In this document: one piece after another, positions 25,289 through 35,507 of the stretch | Numbering within the stretch: position 1 is the stretch's first letter | Layout: each line of letters opens with the position of its first letter | Assembly: GCF_003935375.1 (NCBI RefSeq) | Contig: NZ_RHQM01000005.1 | Location: 62,001 to 126,000 of the forward strand | Direction of reading: 5' to 3' | DNA length: 64,000 nucleotides | Origin: Stutzerimonas xanthomarina | GTDB lineage: Bacteria > Pseudomonadota > Gammaproteobacteria > Pseudomonadales > Pseudomonadaceae | The notes under the pieces: generated by a model | The model's input: the letters and a program-made list of their open reading frames with translations, nothing else | The model's database searches: none | Told to the model about the DNA's origin: nothing | Program-made: the position numbers and the translations under genes

Positions 25289-26042
25289 GGCTGCTCTGAC
25301 GCTGGTGCTGCACGACGTGGCCGCGGAAACCTGGCCGGACTACCGGCCCTTCGTCGAGGCGGTGGATACCATCGGCGGCGTGCCGATCACTTGGCTGGTG
25401 GTCCCGGACTTTCATCAGCGCAATCCGCTGGAGCGGCAGCCGGAGTTTTGCCGGCTGCTGGACCGGCGTGCGCAGCGTGGTGACGAACTGGTGCTGCACG
25501 GCTGCTACCACGCCGATCTCGAGCCCGCGCCGAAGACGCCGCGGGACTGGTTCATGCGCCGGGTGTACACCCATGAAGGCGAGTTCTATTGCCTTGACGA
25601 ACAGGCTGCCGGCGAACGGCTGGCGCATGGCCTGGAGTTGTTCCGGCGCCAGCAATGGCCGCTGCATGGTTTCGTCGCCCCCGCCTGGCTGATGAGCGAG
25701 GGCACCCGGCGTGTACTGGCCGGCAGCGGGCTGACCTATACCAGTGATCCAGGCCACCTTTACCTGCTGCCGGATTTCACTCCAATCGTCGCTCCTGGCT
25801 TGGTCTGGAGTGCTCGCAGCCCCTGGCGCCGTGGTGTGTCCTGGCTGGTCAGCGAACGCCAGTTGCGCCAGAGTCGACAGGCGCCATTGCTGCGATTGGG
25901 CCTGCATCCGGTGGATATGCGCCACGAGTTCTCCCGCCGCTACTGGCTCGATGTGCTCGAACGGATGCTGCGGGACGGCAGGACACCGCTGACCAAGATC
26001 GACTGGCTGCGCCAGTACCGCCAGACGAGGGCCGTGGCATGA
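25281..26042 (+). CDS. DUF2334-type polysaccharide deacetylase-like protein
   Basis: A 253-residue protein with no signal peptide. Motif-like blocks include LTLVLHDV near the N-terminus (the Asp/His start of NodB-like folds), ELVLHGCYHADLE, LHGFVAPAWLMS and LGLHPVDMR near the end. These match DUF2334 proteins, a cytoplasmic branch of the carbohydrate esterase 4 fold. It overlaps the glycosyltransferase gene by 8 bases and the flippase-like gene by 4, so the three are coupled. It probably removes an acyl group from the glycolipid intermediate; this is inference. Confidence 0.75.
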   Translation: MAEAALTLVLHDVAAETWPDYRPFVEAVDTIGGVPITWLVVPDFHQRNPLERQPEFCRLLDRRAQRGDELVLHGCYHADLEPAPKTPRDWFMRRVYTHEGEFYCLDEQAAGERLAHGLELFRRQQWPLHGFVAPAWLMSEGTRRVLAGSGLTYTSDPGHLYLLPDFTPIVAPGLVWSARSPWRRGVSWLVSERQLRQSRQAPLLRLGLHPVDMRHEFSRRYWLDVLERMLRDGRTPLTKIDWLRQYRQTRAVA

Positions 26043-27031
26043 ACCGGCGCTGGTGGTTGCTGGGCGGTGCCTTGCTCGCGGCGGCCATGGTGCCGCTTCT
26101 GCTTGGCGGCACCGGCCTGTTCGAACGTCTGCGCCATTTTCCGGGCAGCCTGTTGGTCACCATGCTCGGCATGGTGCTGGTCGGCTGGAATCTGAATGCG
26201 CTGCGCCTACGCCTGTTGCTCGGGCGTCGAAAGCTGGGCCAGCGCCGCGCATTCGGTATTGTCGTTGCCACCGAATTCGCCATCTGTGCGACGCCTGGTG
26301 GTGCCGGTGGGCCGCTGACCCTGATGGCGCTGCTCATGCGCCAGGGCGTGGCGCCGGCCAAGGGCACGGCGACCTATGCCGTGGAGCAGCTGAGCGATCT
26401 GCTGTTCTTCGCCTGCGCCCTGGTCGGCGTGCTGTTCTATGCACTGACCCACAAGCTCAACACGCATATCGCCAGCCTGCTGGGCTTCAGCGTCGCGCTA
26501 TTGATCGGTGTGATGGTGCTGCTGGCGCTGCTCGGGCGCTTCCACCGGCAGGTATTTCTGCTCAATGGCTGGCTGGTTGGCCGGCTCGGCATGAAGCCGT
26601 CACGCAAGCGCCGTTGGGCACGCAAGGTGCTGGGCTTCCGTAATGCGCTGGTCGACTGTTTTCGCCTGCCGCGTCGTCTTCTGTTGGCGGTGTTCGGGTT
26701 GACCACACTGCACTGGCTGCTGCGCTTCAGCGTGCTCTATCTGACGCTGCGTGGTCTGGGCGGCGAGCTGGCGTGGGCCTGGACCTTTCTCGTCCAGCTG
26801 CTGGCGCTGACTGCGGGGCAGCTGAGCCTGCTGCCTGGGGGGGCGGGTAGTGCCGAACTGGCGTCGGCCGCGCTGCTGACGCCGATGGTGGGCAAGTCGA
26901 CGACGGCAGCGGCGATTCTGATCTGGCGCTTCGTGACCTATTACTTCTACCTCATCGTGGGCGCGCCGGTGTTCCTGCACCTGGCAGGGCGACCGTTGCT
27001 GCGCCGCCTGGTCCCTTCGCGCCATGCGTGA
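26039..27031 (+). CDS. Lysylphosphatidylglycerol synthase TM region / UPF0104 flippase-like protein
   Basis: A 330-residue polytopic membrane protein with about eight segments. ATEFAICATPGGAGGPLTLMAL and LSLLPGGAGSAELASAALL are the glycine-rich repeats of the UPF0104/MprF-flippase family. It lacks the soluble aminoacyl transferase domain of MprF, so it is more likely a lipid flippase-like protein. Next to a GT4 glycosyltransferase and a deacetylase-like protein it would be the translocator for the glycolipid they make. Confidence 0.82.
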   Translation: MNRRWWLLGGALLAAAMVPLLLGGTGLFERLRHFPGSLLVTMLGMVLVGWNLNALRLRLLLGRRKLGQRRAFGIVVATEFAICATPGGAGGPLTLMALLMRQGVAPAKGTATYAVEQLSDLLFFACALVGVLFYALTHKLNTHIASLLGFSVALLIGVMVLLALLGRFHRQVFLLNGWLVGRLGMKPSRKRRWARKVLGFRNALVDCFRLPRRLLLAVFGLTTLHWLLRFSVLYLTLRGLGGELAWAWTFLVQLLALTAGQLSLLPGGAGSAELASAALLTPMVGKSTTAAAILIWRFVTYYFYLIVGAPVFLHLAGRPLLRRLVPSRHA

Positions 27032-27116
27032 GCCGCTCTGTTCCGATGGCCGGGGAAACTAACGCTTCGCGCGGGCGGTCCACCCTATGTCACCAATGAG
27101 AAGCCAGGAGTTCGCC

Positions 27117-27308
27117 ATGAGCAGTACTGAAGACAAGGTCAAGGGCAACACCAACGAAGCCGTCGGCAAGATCAAGCAAGGCGTGGGTGAGGCGACTGAC
27201 AACGAGCGCATGAAGGGCGAAGGCAAGCGCCAGGAAGTGAAGGGCGAGGCCCAGCAGGTCAAGGGTGATGTGAAAGACACCCTGAAGAAAGGCATCGACA
27301 AGGCCTGA
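27117..27308 (+). CDS. CsbD-family stress protein
   Basis: A 63-residue, highly charged, glycine- and lysine-rich protein (MSSTEDKVKGNTNEAVGKIK, repeated KGEAQQVKGDVKD pattern) of the CsbD family. Its start at 27117 has CCAGGAG upstream. CsbD proteins are general-stress induced in Bacillus and of unknown biochemical function. A strong terminator follows directly. Confidence 0.85.
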   Translation: MSSTEDKVKGNTNEAVGKIKQGVGEATDNERMKGEGKRQEVKGEAQQVKGDVKDTLKKGIDKA

Positions 27309-27339
27309 TCTGCCGACGTTCTTGCGCAGTACAAATGAA

Positions 27340-27367
27340 AATGCCCGCATCGCTGCGGGCATTTTTT
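27340..27367 (+). terminator. Rho-independent terminator after the csbD-like gene
   Basis: AATGCCCGCA (27340-27349) and TGCGGGCATT (27354-27363) form a 10-bp stem with a 4-base loop, followed by TTTTTT on the plus strand. On the minus strand there is AAAATG and a shorter T-run, so it may also serve the convergent fdxA gene. Confidence 0.9.
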
Positions 27368-27386
27368 GTCTGGAATCGGCTGACGA

Positions 27387-27710
27387 TCAGCGCTCCAGAT
27401 GCTGCAGTTTGTCCTTCACGCCATCCCACTCTTCGGCATCGGCCAGGGCGTCTTTCTTCTCGGTGATGTTCGGCCAGACTTCCGCCAGATCTGCGTTGAG
27501 CTCGATGAACTCCTGCTGATCCTCCGGTACCTCGTCTTCAGAGAAGATCGCCTGGGCCGGGCACTCCGGCTCGCACAGGGCGCAGTCGATGCACTCGTCC
27601 GGGTGAATCACCAGAAAGTTCGGGCCTTCGTAGAAGCAGTCCACCGGGCAGACTTCCACGCAATCGGTGTATTTGCACTTGATGCAGTTGTCGGTGACGA
27701 CGAAGGTCAT
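27387..27710 (-). CDS. fdxA: Ferredoxin I (7Fe-8S), FdxA
   Basis: A 107-residue ferredoxin with [14 protein letters not shown] for the first cluster set and [12 protein letters not shown] for the second, the pattern of Azotobacter/Pseudomonas 7Fe ferredoxins with one 3Fe-4S and one 4Fe-4S centre. It has the usual acidic C-terminal extension ending HLER. In related genomes it lies beside mutS, as here. It may be a partner of the ferredoxin-NADP reductase encoded at 43633. Confidence 0.95.
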   Translation of the reverse strand: MTFVVTDNCIKCKYTDCVEVCPVDCFYEGPNFLVIHPDECIDCALCEPECPAQAIFSEDEVPEDQQEFIELNADLAEVWPNITEKKDALADAEEWDGVKDKLQHLER

Positions 27711-27831
27711 GTCTAGCTATCTCCTCAGGCGTGTCAGGTAGGCGTTACGGTGACGCCCCTGCGAGTAGGCGGCACAGGCAAATGCCGCTTATCAAAAAAA
27801 TGCGCGCGATTCTAGCAGCTTTCGCGGCGTA

Positions 27832-30411
27832 TCAAATGCGAGTTTTCAAGCTGTATAGCAGGTCCAGCGCCTGGCGCGGCGTCACATCATCGGGATTGAT
27901 CCGTGCCAATTCCTCGAGCACCGGGTGCGGCAGGCTGGCGAACAGGTCGTTCTGCATGGGCGGCGCGGGTTGGCCGGGCTCTATTTTCGGCATTTCGTGG
28001 GGCAGACTGGTGGTTTCCAGGCGCGACAGATGGTCGCGGGCGCGCTGGATCACTTCGCCCGGCACGCCGGCCAGTTGTGCCACCGCCAGGCCGTAGCTCT
28101 GGCTGGCCGGGCCGGGCAGCACGTGATGCAGGAAGACGATTCGCTCGTTGTGCTCGGTTGCCGACAGGTGCACGTTGGCCACCACCGGCTCGCTTTCCGG
28201 CAGCACGGTCAGCTCGAAGTAGTGGGTGGCGAACAGTGTGAAGGCGCGCAGCTTGGCCAGGTGTTCGGCGGCGGCCCAAGCCAGCGACAGGCCGTCGAAG
28301 GTGCTGGTGCCACGGCCCACTTCATCCATCAGCACCAAGCTGCGGTCGCTGGCGTTATGCAGGATATTGGCGGTTTCGCTCATCTCCACCATGAAAGTGG
28401 AGCGACCGCCGGCCAGGTCATCGGAAGAGCCGATACGGGTGAAGATGCGGTCCACCAGCGACAGCTCGCAGGCCTTGGCAGGGACGAAACTGCCGATCTG
28501 CGCTAGTAGCACGATCAAGGCGGTCTGGCGCATGTAGGTGGATTTACCGCCCATGTTCGGCCCGGTGATGACCAGCATGCGGGTGTCGTCGCCGAGGCCA
28601 AGGTCGTTGGCAACGAAGGGCGTCTGCAGCACCTGCTCAACCACTGGATGACGGCCTTGCTCGATGCGCATGCAGGGCTGTTCGACGAAGCGCGGACGGT
28701 TCAGGTCGAGGGTCAGCGCGCGTTCGGCGAGGTTGCTCAGCACGTCCAGCTCGGCCAGCGCGGCGGCGGAGTCCTGCAGCGGCGCCAGATGGCCGATCAG
28801 CAGTTCCAGCAATTCCTCGTAGAGCTGTTTTTCACGGGCCAGGGCGCGGCTCTTGGCCGACAGTGCCTTGTCCTCGAACTCCTTGAGCTCAGGGGTGATG
28901 AAGCGTTCGGCGCCCTTGAGCGTCTGCCGGCGGATGTAGTCGGCCGGCGCCGATTCGGCCTGTTTGCTCGGCAGCTCGATGAAGTAGCCGTGCACGCGGT
29001 TGTAGCCGACCTTGAGGTTGGCCAGTCCGGTACGGGCCTTCTCGCGGGTTTCCAGGTCCATCAGGTACTGTCCGGCGTTCTCGGAAAGCGACTGCAGCTC
29101 ATCCAGCTCGGCGTCGTAGCCGGTCTTCAGTACGCCGCCGTCGCGGATCACCGCCGGCGGGTTGTCGATGATGGCGCGGGCCAGCAGTTCGGCCAGCTCC
29201 GGGTAGGTGCTGATGCTCGTCGCCAGTTCGAGCAGATGCGGTGCCACCAGGTCCTGCATGCCGGCCTGCAGCTGCGGTAGCGCCGCGAGCGCGTCGCGCA
29301 GGCGCGCCAGATCGCGCGGGCGGGCGTTGCGCAGGCCGATCCGGGCGAGGATGCGTTCCAGGTCGCCGATGTCTTTGAGCTGCGGCTGCAGCTGCTCGAA
29401 GCGGTAATGCTCGAGCAGGCAGGTGATCGAATCCTGGCGCGCTTCGAGAATCTCGCGGTTGCGCAGCGGGCGGTTCAGCCAGCGGGTCAGCAGGCGCGAG
29501 CCCATGGCGGTCTGGCAGCGGTCCATGACCGATTGCAGCGTGTTCTCGCGGCCGCCGGCCAGATTGACGTCCAGCTCCAGGTTGCGCCGGCTGGCGCCGT
29601 CGAGGATCACCGTGTCGTCGAGGCGCTCATGACGCAGGCTGCGCAGGTGGGGCAGGGCGGTGCGCTGGGTTTCCTTGGCGTAGGCGAGCAGGCAACCGGC
29701 GGCGCCGATGGCCAGCGTCAGGTTCTCGCAGCCGAAGCCCTTGAGGTCTTGGGTGGAGAACTGCTGGCAGAGGCTCTTGAATGCCGAATCGCGATCAAAA
29801 TCCCAGGGCGCGCGACGGCACACACCGCGGCGTTTCTCCAGCGGCAGGCCCTGCGGCCAATCGTCGGGGATCAGCAGCTCGGCCGGGCTCAAACGCTCCA
29901 GTTCCGCGAGCAGGGTTTCCCAGCCCTTGAGTTCCTGCACGCTGAAGCGGCCGCTGGCGATGTCCAGCACCGACAGGCCGAACAGGCGCTCATCACCGAC
30001 CACCGCAGCCAGCAGGTTGTCGCGACGCTCGTCGAGCAATGCCTCGTCGCTCACCGTGCCAGGGGTGATGATGCGCACCACCTGGCGCTCCACCGGCCCT
30101 TTGCTGGTGGCCGGATCGCCGATCTGCTCGCAGATCACCACTGATTCGCCAAGCTTCACCAGACGCGCCAGATAGCCTTCGGCTGAATGGAACGGAATGC
30201 CTGCCATCGGGATCGCCGTGCCCGCCGACTGCCCGCGTGCGGTCAGGGTGATGTCGAGCAGCGCGGCGGCTTTCTTGGCATCGTCGTAGAACAGCTCATA
30301 GAAGTCGCCCATGCGGTAGAACATCAGCTGGTCCGGATGCTCGCGCTTGAGTCTCCAATATTGCTGCATCATCGGCGTATGGGCGGAAAGGTCGGCGTTG
30401 GGCTTGGTCAT
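27832..30411 (-). CDS. mutS: DNA mismatch repair protein MutS
   Basis: An 859-residue MutS. The mismatch-reading Phe-x-Glu motif is F37-Y-E39 (GDFYELF). Connector, lever and clamp regions follow, with Walker [10 protein letters not shown] at about 617-625, [14 protein letters not shown], and a helix-turn-helix C-terminus. It recognises mispairs and small loops and recruits MutL. It is transcribed toward fdxA, with 121 bp between them. Confidence 0.97.
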   Translation of the reverse strand: MTKPNADLSAHTPMMQQYWRLKREHPDQLMFYRMGDFYELFYDDAKKAAALLDITLTARGQSAGTAIPMAGIPFHSAEGYLARLVKLGESVVICEQIGDPATSKGPVERQVVRIITPGTVSDEALLDERRDNLLAAVVGDERLFGLSVLDIASGRFSVQELKGWETLLAELERLSPAELLIPDDWPQGLPLEKRRGVCRRAPWDFDRDSAFKSLCQQFSTQDLKGFGCENLTLAIGAAGCLLAYAKETQRTALPHLRSLRHERLDDTVILDGASRRNLELDVNLAGGRENTLQSVMDRCQTAMGSRLLTRWLNRPLRNREILEARQDSITCLLEHYRFEQLQPQLKDIGDLERILARIGLRNARPRDLARLRDALAALPQLQAGMQDLVAPHLLELATSISTYPELAELLARAIIDNPPAVIRDGGVLKTGYDAELDELQSLSENAGQYLMDLETREKARTGLANLKVGYNRVHGYFIELPSKQAESAPADYIRRQTLKGAERFITPELKEFEDKALSAKSRALAREKQLYEELLELLIGHLAPLQDSAAALAELDVLSNLAERALTLDLNRPRFVEQPCMRIEQGRHPVVEQVLQTPFVANDLGLGDDTRMLVITGPNMGGKSTYMRQTALIVLLAQIGSFVPAKACELSLVDRIFTRIGSSDDLAGGRSTFMVEMSETANILHNASDRSLVLMDEVGRGTSTFDGLSLAWAAAEHLAKLRAFTLFATHYFELTVLPESEPVVANVHLSATEHNERIVFLHHVLPGPASQSYGLAVAQLAGVPGEVIQRARDHLSRLETTSLPHEMPKIEPGQPAPPMQNDLFASLPHPVLEELARINPDDVTPRQALDLLYSLKTRI

Positions 30412-30881
30412 CGGCTTGCGTGCGGTTCGTTGAGTGGCGGGTAAGGCTATCGGATGACGGTGCGGTCGGACCGTTCGGAGCCAGGTTGACGCGGGAAAGC
30501 CAGCAAGGTTAACACGGGCCGAGCGGCTCGACAGGTGACGACATGGGACAGCTTGAGCGGCGTTCAGGTGTCATTTGTCGGGCCGGGCACAGAAGGCGTT
30601 GACAAGCGAACCGGAGCTGTTGGTAACTCTGGTCTGTCGACAGGTTGCCGGTGCGCTTCGGGCCTCGTGTACGCCGGGCCTGCGACTCCCTCGATCACGC
30701 AGTCGTGCAGGCCCCTCGGTGCCTGTCGCGGTAGCTTGCCTGATTATCGCTCGTGCTTCGCCGCCCTGTGGATTGCAGCCCCGGCCATCCCGCCTCGGCG
30801 AATGCCTGTTCTACCCCCTCGCGTCAGTTCTTCCTGCAGTAATGCTGGCGACCTCCCTTTCTGGTCAAGTGAGCAGCAGAC
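30412..30881. other. 470-bp stretch without a convincing gene
   Basis: The shared upstream region of mutS and the divergent acyltransferase gene. Short overlapping frames here show no start signals or codon pattern I trust. A TTGACA at 30599-30604 is a possible -35 element for a rightward promoter but the -10 is weak. Nothing else stands out. Confidence 0.4.
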
Positions 30882-31994
30882 ATGTCTCGACTACTCGGAC
30901 TCGACGCCCTGCGCGGCGTTGCGGCGTTGTGCGTTGCCTATTCCCATCTGATCGCAAAAATGAAGCGTGACGGCCATTTCGATGGGCTGACCAGCGATCT
31001 GTTTCTTGTCAGCAAAACGGTACTGGATGTCGGCAAGACCAGCGTGCTGGTGCTGTTCGCCCTGAGCGGCTATTTCGTCGTTGCGGCGCTGTACAAGAGC
31101 CGCCATCGCTACGAACGGCCGATCGCGGCGTTCGTCTATCAGCGCTTCTTCAGGCTGTTTCCCCTGTACTGGCTATCGCTGCTTCTCGGCGTGATGTTTC
31201 CCTGGGATGATCCGGCTCGGGTGTTCAGTCCGGCTGTCATCGCGATCAATGCGACGATGCTGCAAGGCTTCGTGTTTGTCGAAAACGTGATCGGTTTGTA
31301 CTGGACGCTGCAGATAGAGCTGACCTTCTATGTGCTGTGCATTGTCATCTTCGCGCTGCGTCTGGGCGGCTCGGCCAAGCGCGATCTGCTGTTTCTGCTG
31401 GCCCAGTACGTCTTTACCCTGCTGCTCGCGTTCCTGCGCTACAAGCTGGAAATGAAGCTGCCGGTGGCTCTGCCGCTGATGCTGAGTGTGTGTTTCCTCG
31501 GCGCATTGTGGAAGGCCACGGATAACGGTCGCGCACCCGATACCGGGCATTACGCGCGCATCGCAGTGGGCCTGTTCTACCTGTTTCTGTTGCCGATCTG
31601 CGTGCTGGCCTACTCGCGCGATACCGGTCTCGGGGAAACCTGGTATCGCTACTTCGTCAGCTATGCGGTGGGTGTTGCCGTCTTCATTGGCGCGACACGC
31701 ATCAGTGGTAAGGGGCTGCGCTGGATCGCGCCGCTAGGCGGGATCGGCTATATCGTCTTCCTGGCCCATCCATCGGTATTCGCAATCGCCGAGCGGCTGG
31801 GCTTCGGCGCTGGAGCGCTGGCCATTCCCGGCCCGCTCTACATCGCGGTGATGCTGTTACTGGTGACGCTGTTCGGCTTCTTCGTCAAGCGAACCCTGGC
31901 AGATCCCATCCAGCGCTATGGTGATGCAGTGGTAAGCCGTCGCGGACGGAGCATCGGCGAGCGTGTCGTGCTGCCGGTTCGCCAGGATGCCTGA
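30882..31994 (+). CDS. Acyltransferase family 3 (OafA/YrhL type) membrane protein
   Basis: A 370-residue integral membrane O-acyltransferase with about ten segments. It has the family N-terminus LGLDALRGVAALCVAYSHL (catalytic-type His 22), FALSGYFVVAALYK, and the R-x10 block VYQRFFRLFPLYWLSL. There is no C-terminal SGNH domain. Such proteins acetylate or succinylate O-antigen, exopolysaccharide or small glycosides. It lies between mutS and pncC. In Pseudomonas aeruginosa these are close neighbours, so this gene looks like an insertion. No glycan gene is adjacent, so its acceptor is unknown. Confidence 0.85.
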   Translation: MSRLLGLDALRGVAALCVAYSHLIAKMKRDGHFDGLTSDLFLVSKTVLDVGKTSVLVLFALSGYFVVAALYKSRHRYERPIAAFVYQRFFRLFPLYWLSLLLGVMFPWDDPARVFSPAVIAINATMLQGFVFVENVIGLYWTLQIELTFYVLCIVIFALRLGGSAKRDLLFLLAQYVFTLLLAFLRYKLEMKLPVALPLMLSVCFLGALWKATDNGRAPDTGHYARIAVGLFYLFLLPICVLAYSRDTGLGETWYRYFVSYAVGVAVFIGATRISGKGLRWIAPLGGIGYIVFLAHPSVFAIAERLGFGAGALAIPGPLYIAVMLLLVTLFGFFVKRTLADPIQRYGDAVVSRRGRSIGERVVLPVRQDA

Positions 31995-32091
31995 TGGGCG
32001 ACGCGTAACTCGACCATTGGCCATCCGGATGGCTGAACTCGGGAGCCCGCTGGTGTAGGGTATCGGCCACTTTCCTTTGGCCGGAGCCCTG

Positions 32092-32589
32092 ATGAATCTC
32101 ACCGAACTGGCGGCACAGCTGGGTGATGCGCTGCAACGACTGGGTGCGCAGGTCAGCACCGCGGAATCCTGCACCGGTGGTGGCATTGCCGAGGCCATCA
32201 CCCGTATTGCCGGCAGCTCGGCCTGGTTCGAGGCCGGCTACATCACCTATTCCAATGCCCAGAAGACGCGCCAGCTCGGCGTACCGGCGGAGCTATTCGA
32301 GCAGGTCGGCGCGGTCAGTGCCGAAGTGGTGCAGGCCATGGCGCGAGGCGCGCAGCGCAACAGTGGTGCGCGCTTTGCGGTGGCTGTCAGCGGCATTGCC
32401 GGACCCGGCGGCGGCACGGCAGAAAAACCGGTTGGTACGGTCTGGATTGCCTGGGCAGATGACTCGCATCTGCAGGCCCAACGCTATCTATTCGCCGGTG
32501 ATCGCCAGGCCGTACGTGAGCAGACGGTGGCGGCGGCGTTGCAAGGTTTGCTTGTGCTGGCGGTCGGAGAAAAACAGTTTCGGGGCTAG
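32092..32589 (+). CDS. pncC: Nicotinamide-nucleotide amidohydrolase PncC (CinA C-terminal domain)
   Basis: A 165-residue protein equal to the C-terminal deamidase domain of CinA. It has STAESCTGGGIAEAIT (active-site Ser/Thr/Gly loop), GYITYSNAQK and VAVSGIAGPGGGTAEKPVGTVW. It hydrolyses nicotinamide mononucleotide to nicotinic acid mononucleotide in pyridine nucleotide salvage. I start it at the ATG at 32092, which has CCGGAG upstream, not at the in-frame TTG at 32077. It precedes recA, as in many pseudomonads. Confidence 0.93.
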   Translation: MNLTELAAQLGDALQRLGAQVSTAESCTGGGIAEAITRIAGSSAWFEAGYITYSNAQKTRQLGVPAELFEQVGAVSAEVVQAMARGAQRNSGARFAVAVSGIAGPGGGTAEKPVGTVWIAWADDSHLQAQRYLFAGDRQAVREQTVAAALQGLLVLAVGEKQFRG

Positions 32590-32616
32590 GCGAGTAAATT
32601 TGCCTATGTTCTAATA

Positions 32617-32632
32617 CTGGCTACTTATACAG
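32617..32632. promoter_or_regulatory. LexA (SOS) box of recA
   Basis: CTG-GCTACTTATA-CAG has the exact CTG-N10-CAG spacing with an A/T-rich centre and overlaps a likely -10 region (TACTTAT) paired with TTGCCT at 32600-32605. It lies about 41 bases before the recA start. Confidence 0.9.
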
Positions 32633-32672
32633 TTGTTGTGGCCTCCGGCCCTCTTGATCAAGTGAGGATTTG

Positions 32673-33716
32673 ATGGACGAGAACAAGAAGCGCGCCCTGG
32701 CTGCAGCCCTGGGCCAGATCGAAAAGCAGTTCGGCAAGGGTGCAGTGATGCGCATGGGCGATCATGATCGCCAGGCCATTCCGGCCATTTCTACCGGCTC
32801 GCTGGGCCTGGATATCGCGCTTGGAATTGGCGGCCTGCCCAAGGGCCGTATCGTCGAGATCTACGGTCCGGAATCCTCCGGTAAGACCACTCTGACCCTG
32901 TCGGTAATCGCTGAAGCGCAGAAGATGGGCGCCACCTGTGCTTTCGTCGATGCCGAGCACGCGCTGGACCCGGATTACGCTAGCAAGCTGGGCGTGAACG
33001 TCGACGACCTGCTGGTTTCGCAGCCTGATACCGGCGAGCAGGCGCTGGAAATCACCGACATGCTGGTGCGCTCCAACGCGGTGGATGTGATCATCGTCGA
33101 CTCCGTGGCGGCGCTGGTGCCCAAGGCCGAAATCGAAGGCGAGATGGGCGATACGCACGTCGGCCTGCAGGCCCGTCTGATGTCTCAGGCGCTGCGCAAG
33201 ATCACGGGCAATATCAAGAACGCCAACTGCCTGGTCATCTTCATCAACCAGATCCGCATGAAGATCGGCGTGATGTTCGGCAGCCCGGAAACCACCACCG
33301 GTGGTAACGCGCTGAAGTTCTACGCCTCGGTTCGTCTGGACATTCGCCGTACCGGCGCGGTCAAGGAAGGCGACGAAGTGGTCGGCAGCGAAACCCGCGT
33401 CAAGGTAGTGAAGAACAAGGTGGCGCCGCCCTTCCGTCAGGCTGAGTTCCAGATCCTCTATGGCAAGGGCATCTACCGCAATGGCGAGGTCATCGATCTC
33501 GGCGTGCAGCAGGGCCTGGTGGAGAAATCCGGCGCCTGGTACGCCTACAAGGGCAACAAGATCGGCCAGGGCAAGGCCAATGCCGCCAAGTATCTGGAAG
33601 ATAATCCGGAAATCGGCCGAGAGATCGAGCAGCAGATTCGTGACAAGTTGCTGGTAGTTGCGCCGAACACCAAGGCCAACCCGGTTACCGAAGATCTGGC
33701 TGACGCCGACCTCTGA
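32673..33716 (+). CDS. recA: Recombinase RecA
   Basis: A 347-residue RecA. It has the Walker [10 protein letters not shown], Walker [12 protein letters not shown]1 [21 protein letters not shown] and L2 [20 protein letters not shown] regions, and an acidic C-terminus. The ATG at 32673 follows GAGGA; an in-frame TTG one codon earlier is not needed. It promotes strand exchange and LexA self-cleavage. It is followed 5 bp later by recX. Confidence 0.98.
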   Translation: MDENKKRALAAALGQIEKQFGKGAVMRMGDHDRQAIPAISTGSLGLDIALGIGGLPKGRIVEIYGPESSGKTTLTLSVIAEAQKMGATCAFVDAEHALDPDYASKLGVNVDDLLVSQPDTGEQALEITDMLVRSNAVDVIIVDSVAALVPKAEIEGEMGDTHVGLQARLMSQALRKITGNIKNANCLVIFINQIRMKIGVMFGSPETTTGGNALKFYASVRLDIRRTGAVKEGDEVVGSETRVKVVKNKVAPPFRQAEFQILYGKGIYRNGEVIDLGVQQGLVEKSGAWYAYKGNKIGQGKANAAKYLEDNPEIGREIEQQIRDKLLVVAPNTKANPVTEDLADADL

Positions 33717-33721
33717 TCCAT

Positions 33722-34189
33722 ATGCCAGCCGTGCTCGATAATCCCGTCGCGGTGCGGCGGGCGGCCATGGATCTGCTGGCTCGACGCGAACATGGGCGCG
33801 TCGAGCTGGCACGCAAACTGCGCCAGCGTGGCGCCCCGCCTGATCTGATCGAACAGGCCCTGGATCGTCTCTGCGAACAGGGGCTGCTTTCCGAATCCCG
33901 ATATCTCGAAAGCTTTGTCAGAAGCCGGGCCAATGCCGGCTATGGGCCGTTGCGTATCCGCGAGGAATTGGCCCAGCGCGGGCTGGCCAGAGCGGATATC
34001 GAGCAGGCATTACGTGACAGTGGTTTTGACTGGGGTGAGCAGCTGCGCGAACTCTGGCAGCGCAAGTTCGCTGGACGGTTGCCTGCCGATGCCAAAGAGC
34101 GGGCGAAGCAGGGGCGCTTTCTCAGCTATCGCGGTTATCCGCTGGAGTTGATCAGTCGAGTGTTGCGCGGCGACAGCGCGGCAGATTGA
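33722..34189 (+). CDS. recX: RecA modulator RecX
   Basis: A 155-residue, helix-rich, Arg-rich protein with RecX repeats ([52 protein letters not shown]). It binds RecA filaments and limits their activity. It starts 5 bp after recA and is almost certainly co-transcribed under the same LexA box. Confidence 0.95.
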   Translation: MPAVLDNPVAVRRAAMDLLARREHGRVELARKLRQRGAPPDLIEQALDRLCEQGLLSESRYLESFVRSRANAGYGPLRIREELAQRGLARADIEQALRDSGFDWGEQLRELWQRKFAGRLPADAKERAKQGRFLSYRGYPLELISRVLRGDSAAD

Positions 34190-34300
34190 TGCGGAAACGG
34201 GGCTCTATGCCAGGTTGTGCGCGCCGGAGACCAGTCGGTGCTGAAGCCGACCAGCCTTACGAGCGCTCGCAATATCTGGAGTCCCGGCCATCAAAGGCCA

Positions 34301-35392
34301 TCAATCCTCGCTCGCCAGCGGCCGCGCCCAGTTGGCCGGTTCGTTGACATAGTCCGTCAGCTCCCTCAAGCGACCGTGGTTGCGGCCGTTGAAGACGAAG
34401 CTCAAGCGCGGCAGGCGCTGCAGTTCCGGCTCGTCCAGTTCCGATTCACAGCAGTTCTGCTGTTCGAATACGCCTTTCAGACACAGATCGGTGAACTCCG
34501 CGTTCAGGTATTCCATCGCCTGGTCGTTCAGTGCGTGGTTCAGGCGCAGAACGAAACGATCCTTCAGCCAGCGGCTTGAGTGGAAGTTGCGATAGAAGTT
34601 GGCGATTTCCCTGGCTGCTTCCTCGGCATCGTCCACCAGGCGCATCAATCGCATGTCGCTGGGCAGGATGTAGCGATTCTCCTCCAGCTGTCCGCGCATG
34701 AACTGCAGTGCATCCTTCCAGTAGGTGCCGCCGGGTTCGTCGAGCAGCACGATCGGCACCAGCGGACTCTTGCCAGTCTGGATCAGCGTCAGCACTTCCA
34801 GCGCTTCGTCCAGCGTGCCGAACCCACCGGGGCAGAGCACCAGCGCATCGGCTTCCTTGATGAAGAACAGTTTGCGCACGAAGAAGAAATGGAACGACAA
34901 CAGGTTCTCGGTGCCACCCACCGTCGGGTTGGGGTGTTGCTCGAAAGGCAGCGTGATGTTCAGCCCGAGGCTGCTGTCGCGCCCGGCGCCCTCGTGAGCG
35001 GCGGCCATGATGCCGCCACCGGCGCCGGTGATGACCATGAAGTTGTAATGCGCAAGGATGGAGCCCAACTGACGGGCCAGCGCATACAGGGGATGTTCGA
35101 CCGGCGTACGGGCTGAGCCGAATACCGTGACCTTGCGGCGCCGCTTGAACTGGTCGAGCCGGCTGAATGCGTGCTCCATTTCGCGCATCGTCTGCAGCAG
35201 GATTTTGGCATCCCAGCGGCTGCGGTCGGCCTGAGCCATGCGCATGACGGTCACCAGCATCTCCCGGTATAGGGGCAGGTTCGCACTGTTCTCCGGAACG
35301 ACCAAGGCGGCCAGCTCATCGATCTTGCTTTCCAGCTCGGCGCCGCTGGTCTTGAAATGCCGCGACAGATAGTCATCCGAATCAAAGGACAT
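34301..35392 (-). CDS. LOG-family protein (lysine decarboxylase-like fold, N-terminally extended)
   Basis: A 363-residue protein whose core has the LOG signature PGGFGTLDE, with VITGAGGGIMAAAHEGA as the phosphate-binding stretch. The core is preceded by about 85 helical residues and followed by a long C-terminal tail, so it is longer than the 190-200-residue nucleotide 5'-monophosphate phosphoribohydrolases (cytokinin-type LOG/YgdH). It probably cleaves purine nucleoside monophosphates. It is convergent with recX. Confidence 0.85.
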   Translation of the reverse strand: MSFDSDDYLSRHFKTSGAELESKIDELAALVVPENSANLPLYREMLVTVMRMAQADRSRWDAKILLQTMREMEHAFSRLDQFKRRRKVTVFGSARTPVEHPLYALARQLGSILAHYNFMVITGAGGGIMAAAHEGAGRDSSLGLNITLPFEQHPNPTVGGTENLLSFHFFFVRKLFFIKEADALVLCPGGFGTLDEALEVLTLIQTGKSPLVPIVLLDEPGGTYWKDALQFMRGQLEENRYILPSDMRLMRLVDDAEEAAREIANFYRNFHSSRWLKDRFVLRLNHALNDQAMEYLNAEFTDLCLKGVFEQQNCCESELDEPELQRLPRLSFVFNGRNHGRLRELTDYVNEPANWARPLASED

Positions 35393-35507
35393 ACAACATC
35401 TCCATGTATGAGCGTCGCGTTCAGGCTATAGGGTGCGGTCAGCCGGCTCAAGCCGGTTGCGTGGCGCGCAGGCGACCGAAGCCGCAAGCGGCTTCGGCGG
35501 GCTGCGT

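Noticed and set aside
30575..30970. Short plus-strand frames upstream of the acyltransferase-3 gene
   Set aside because: No ribosome-binding site, no recognisable motifs, overlapping frames of similar length; treated as non-coding.
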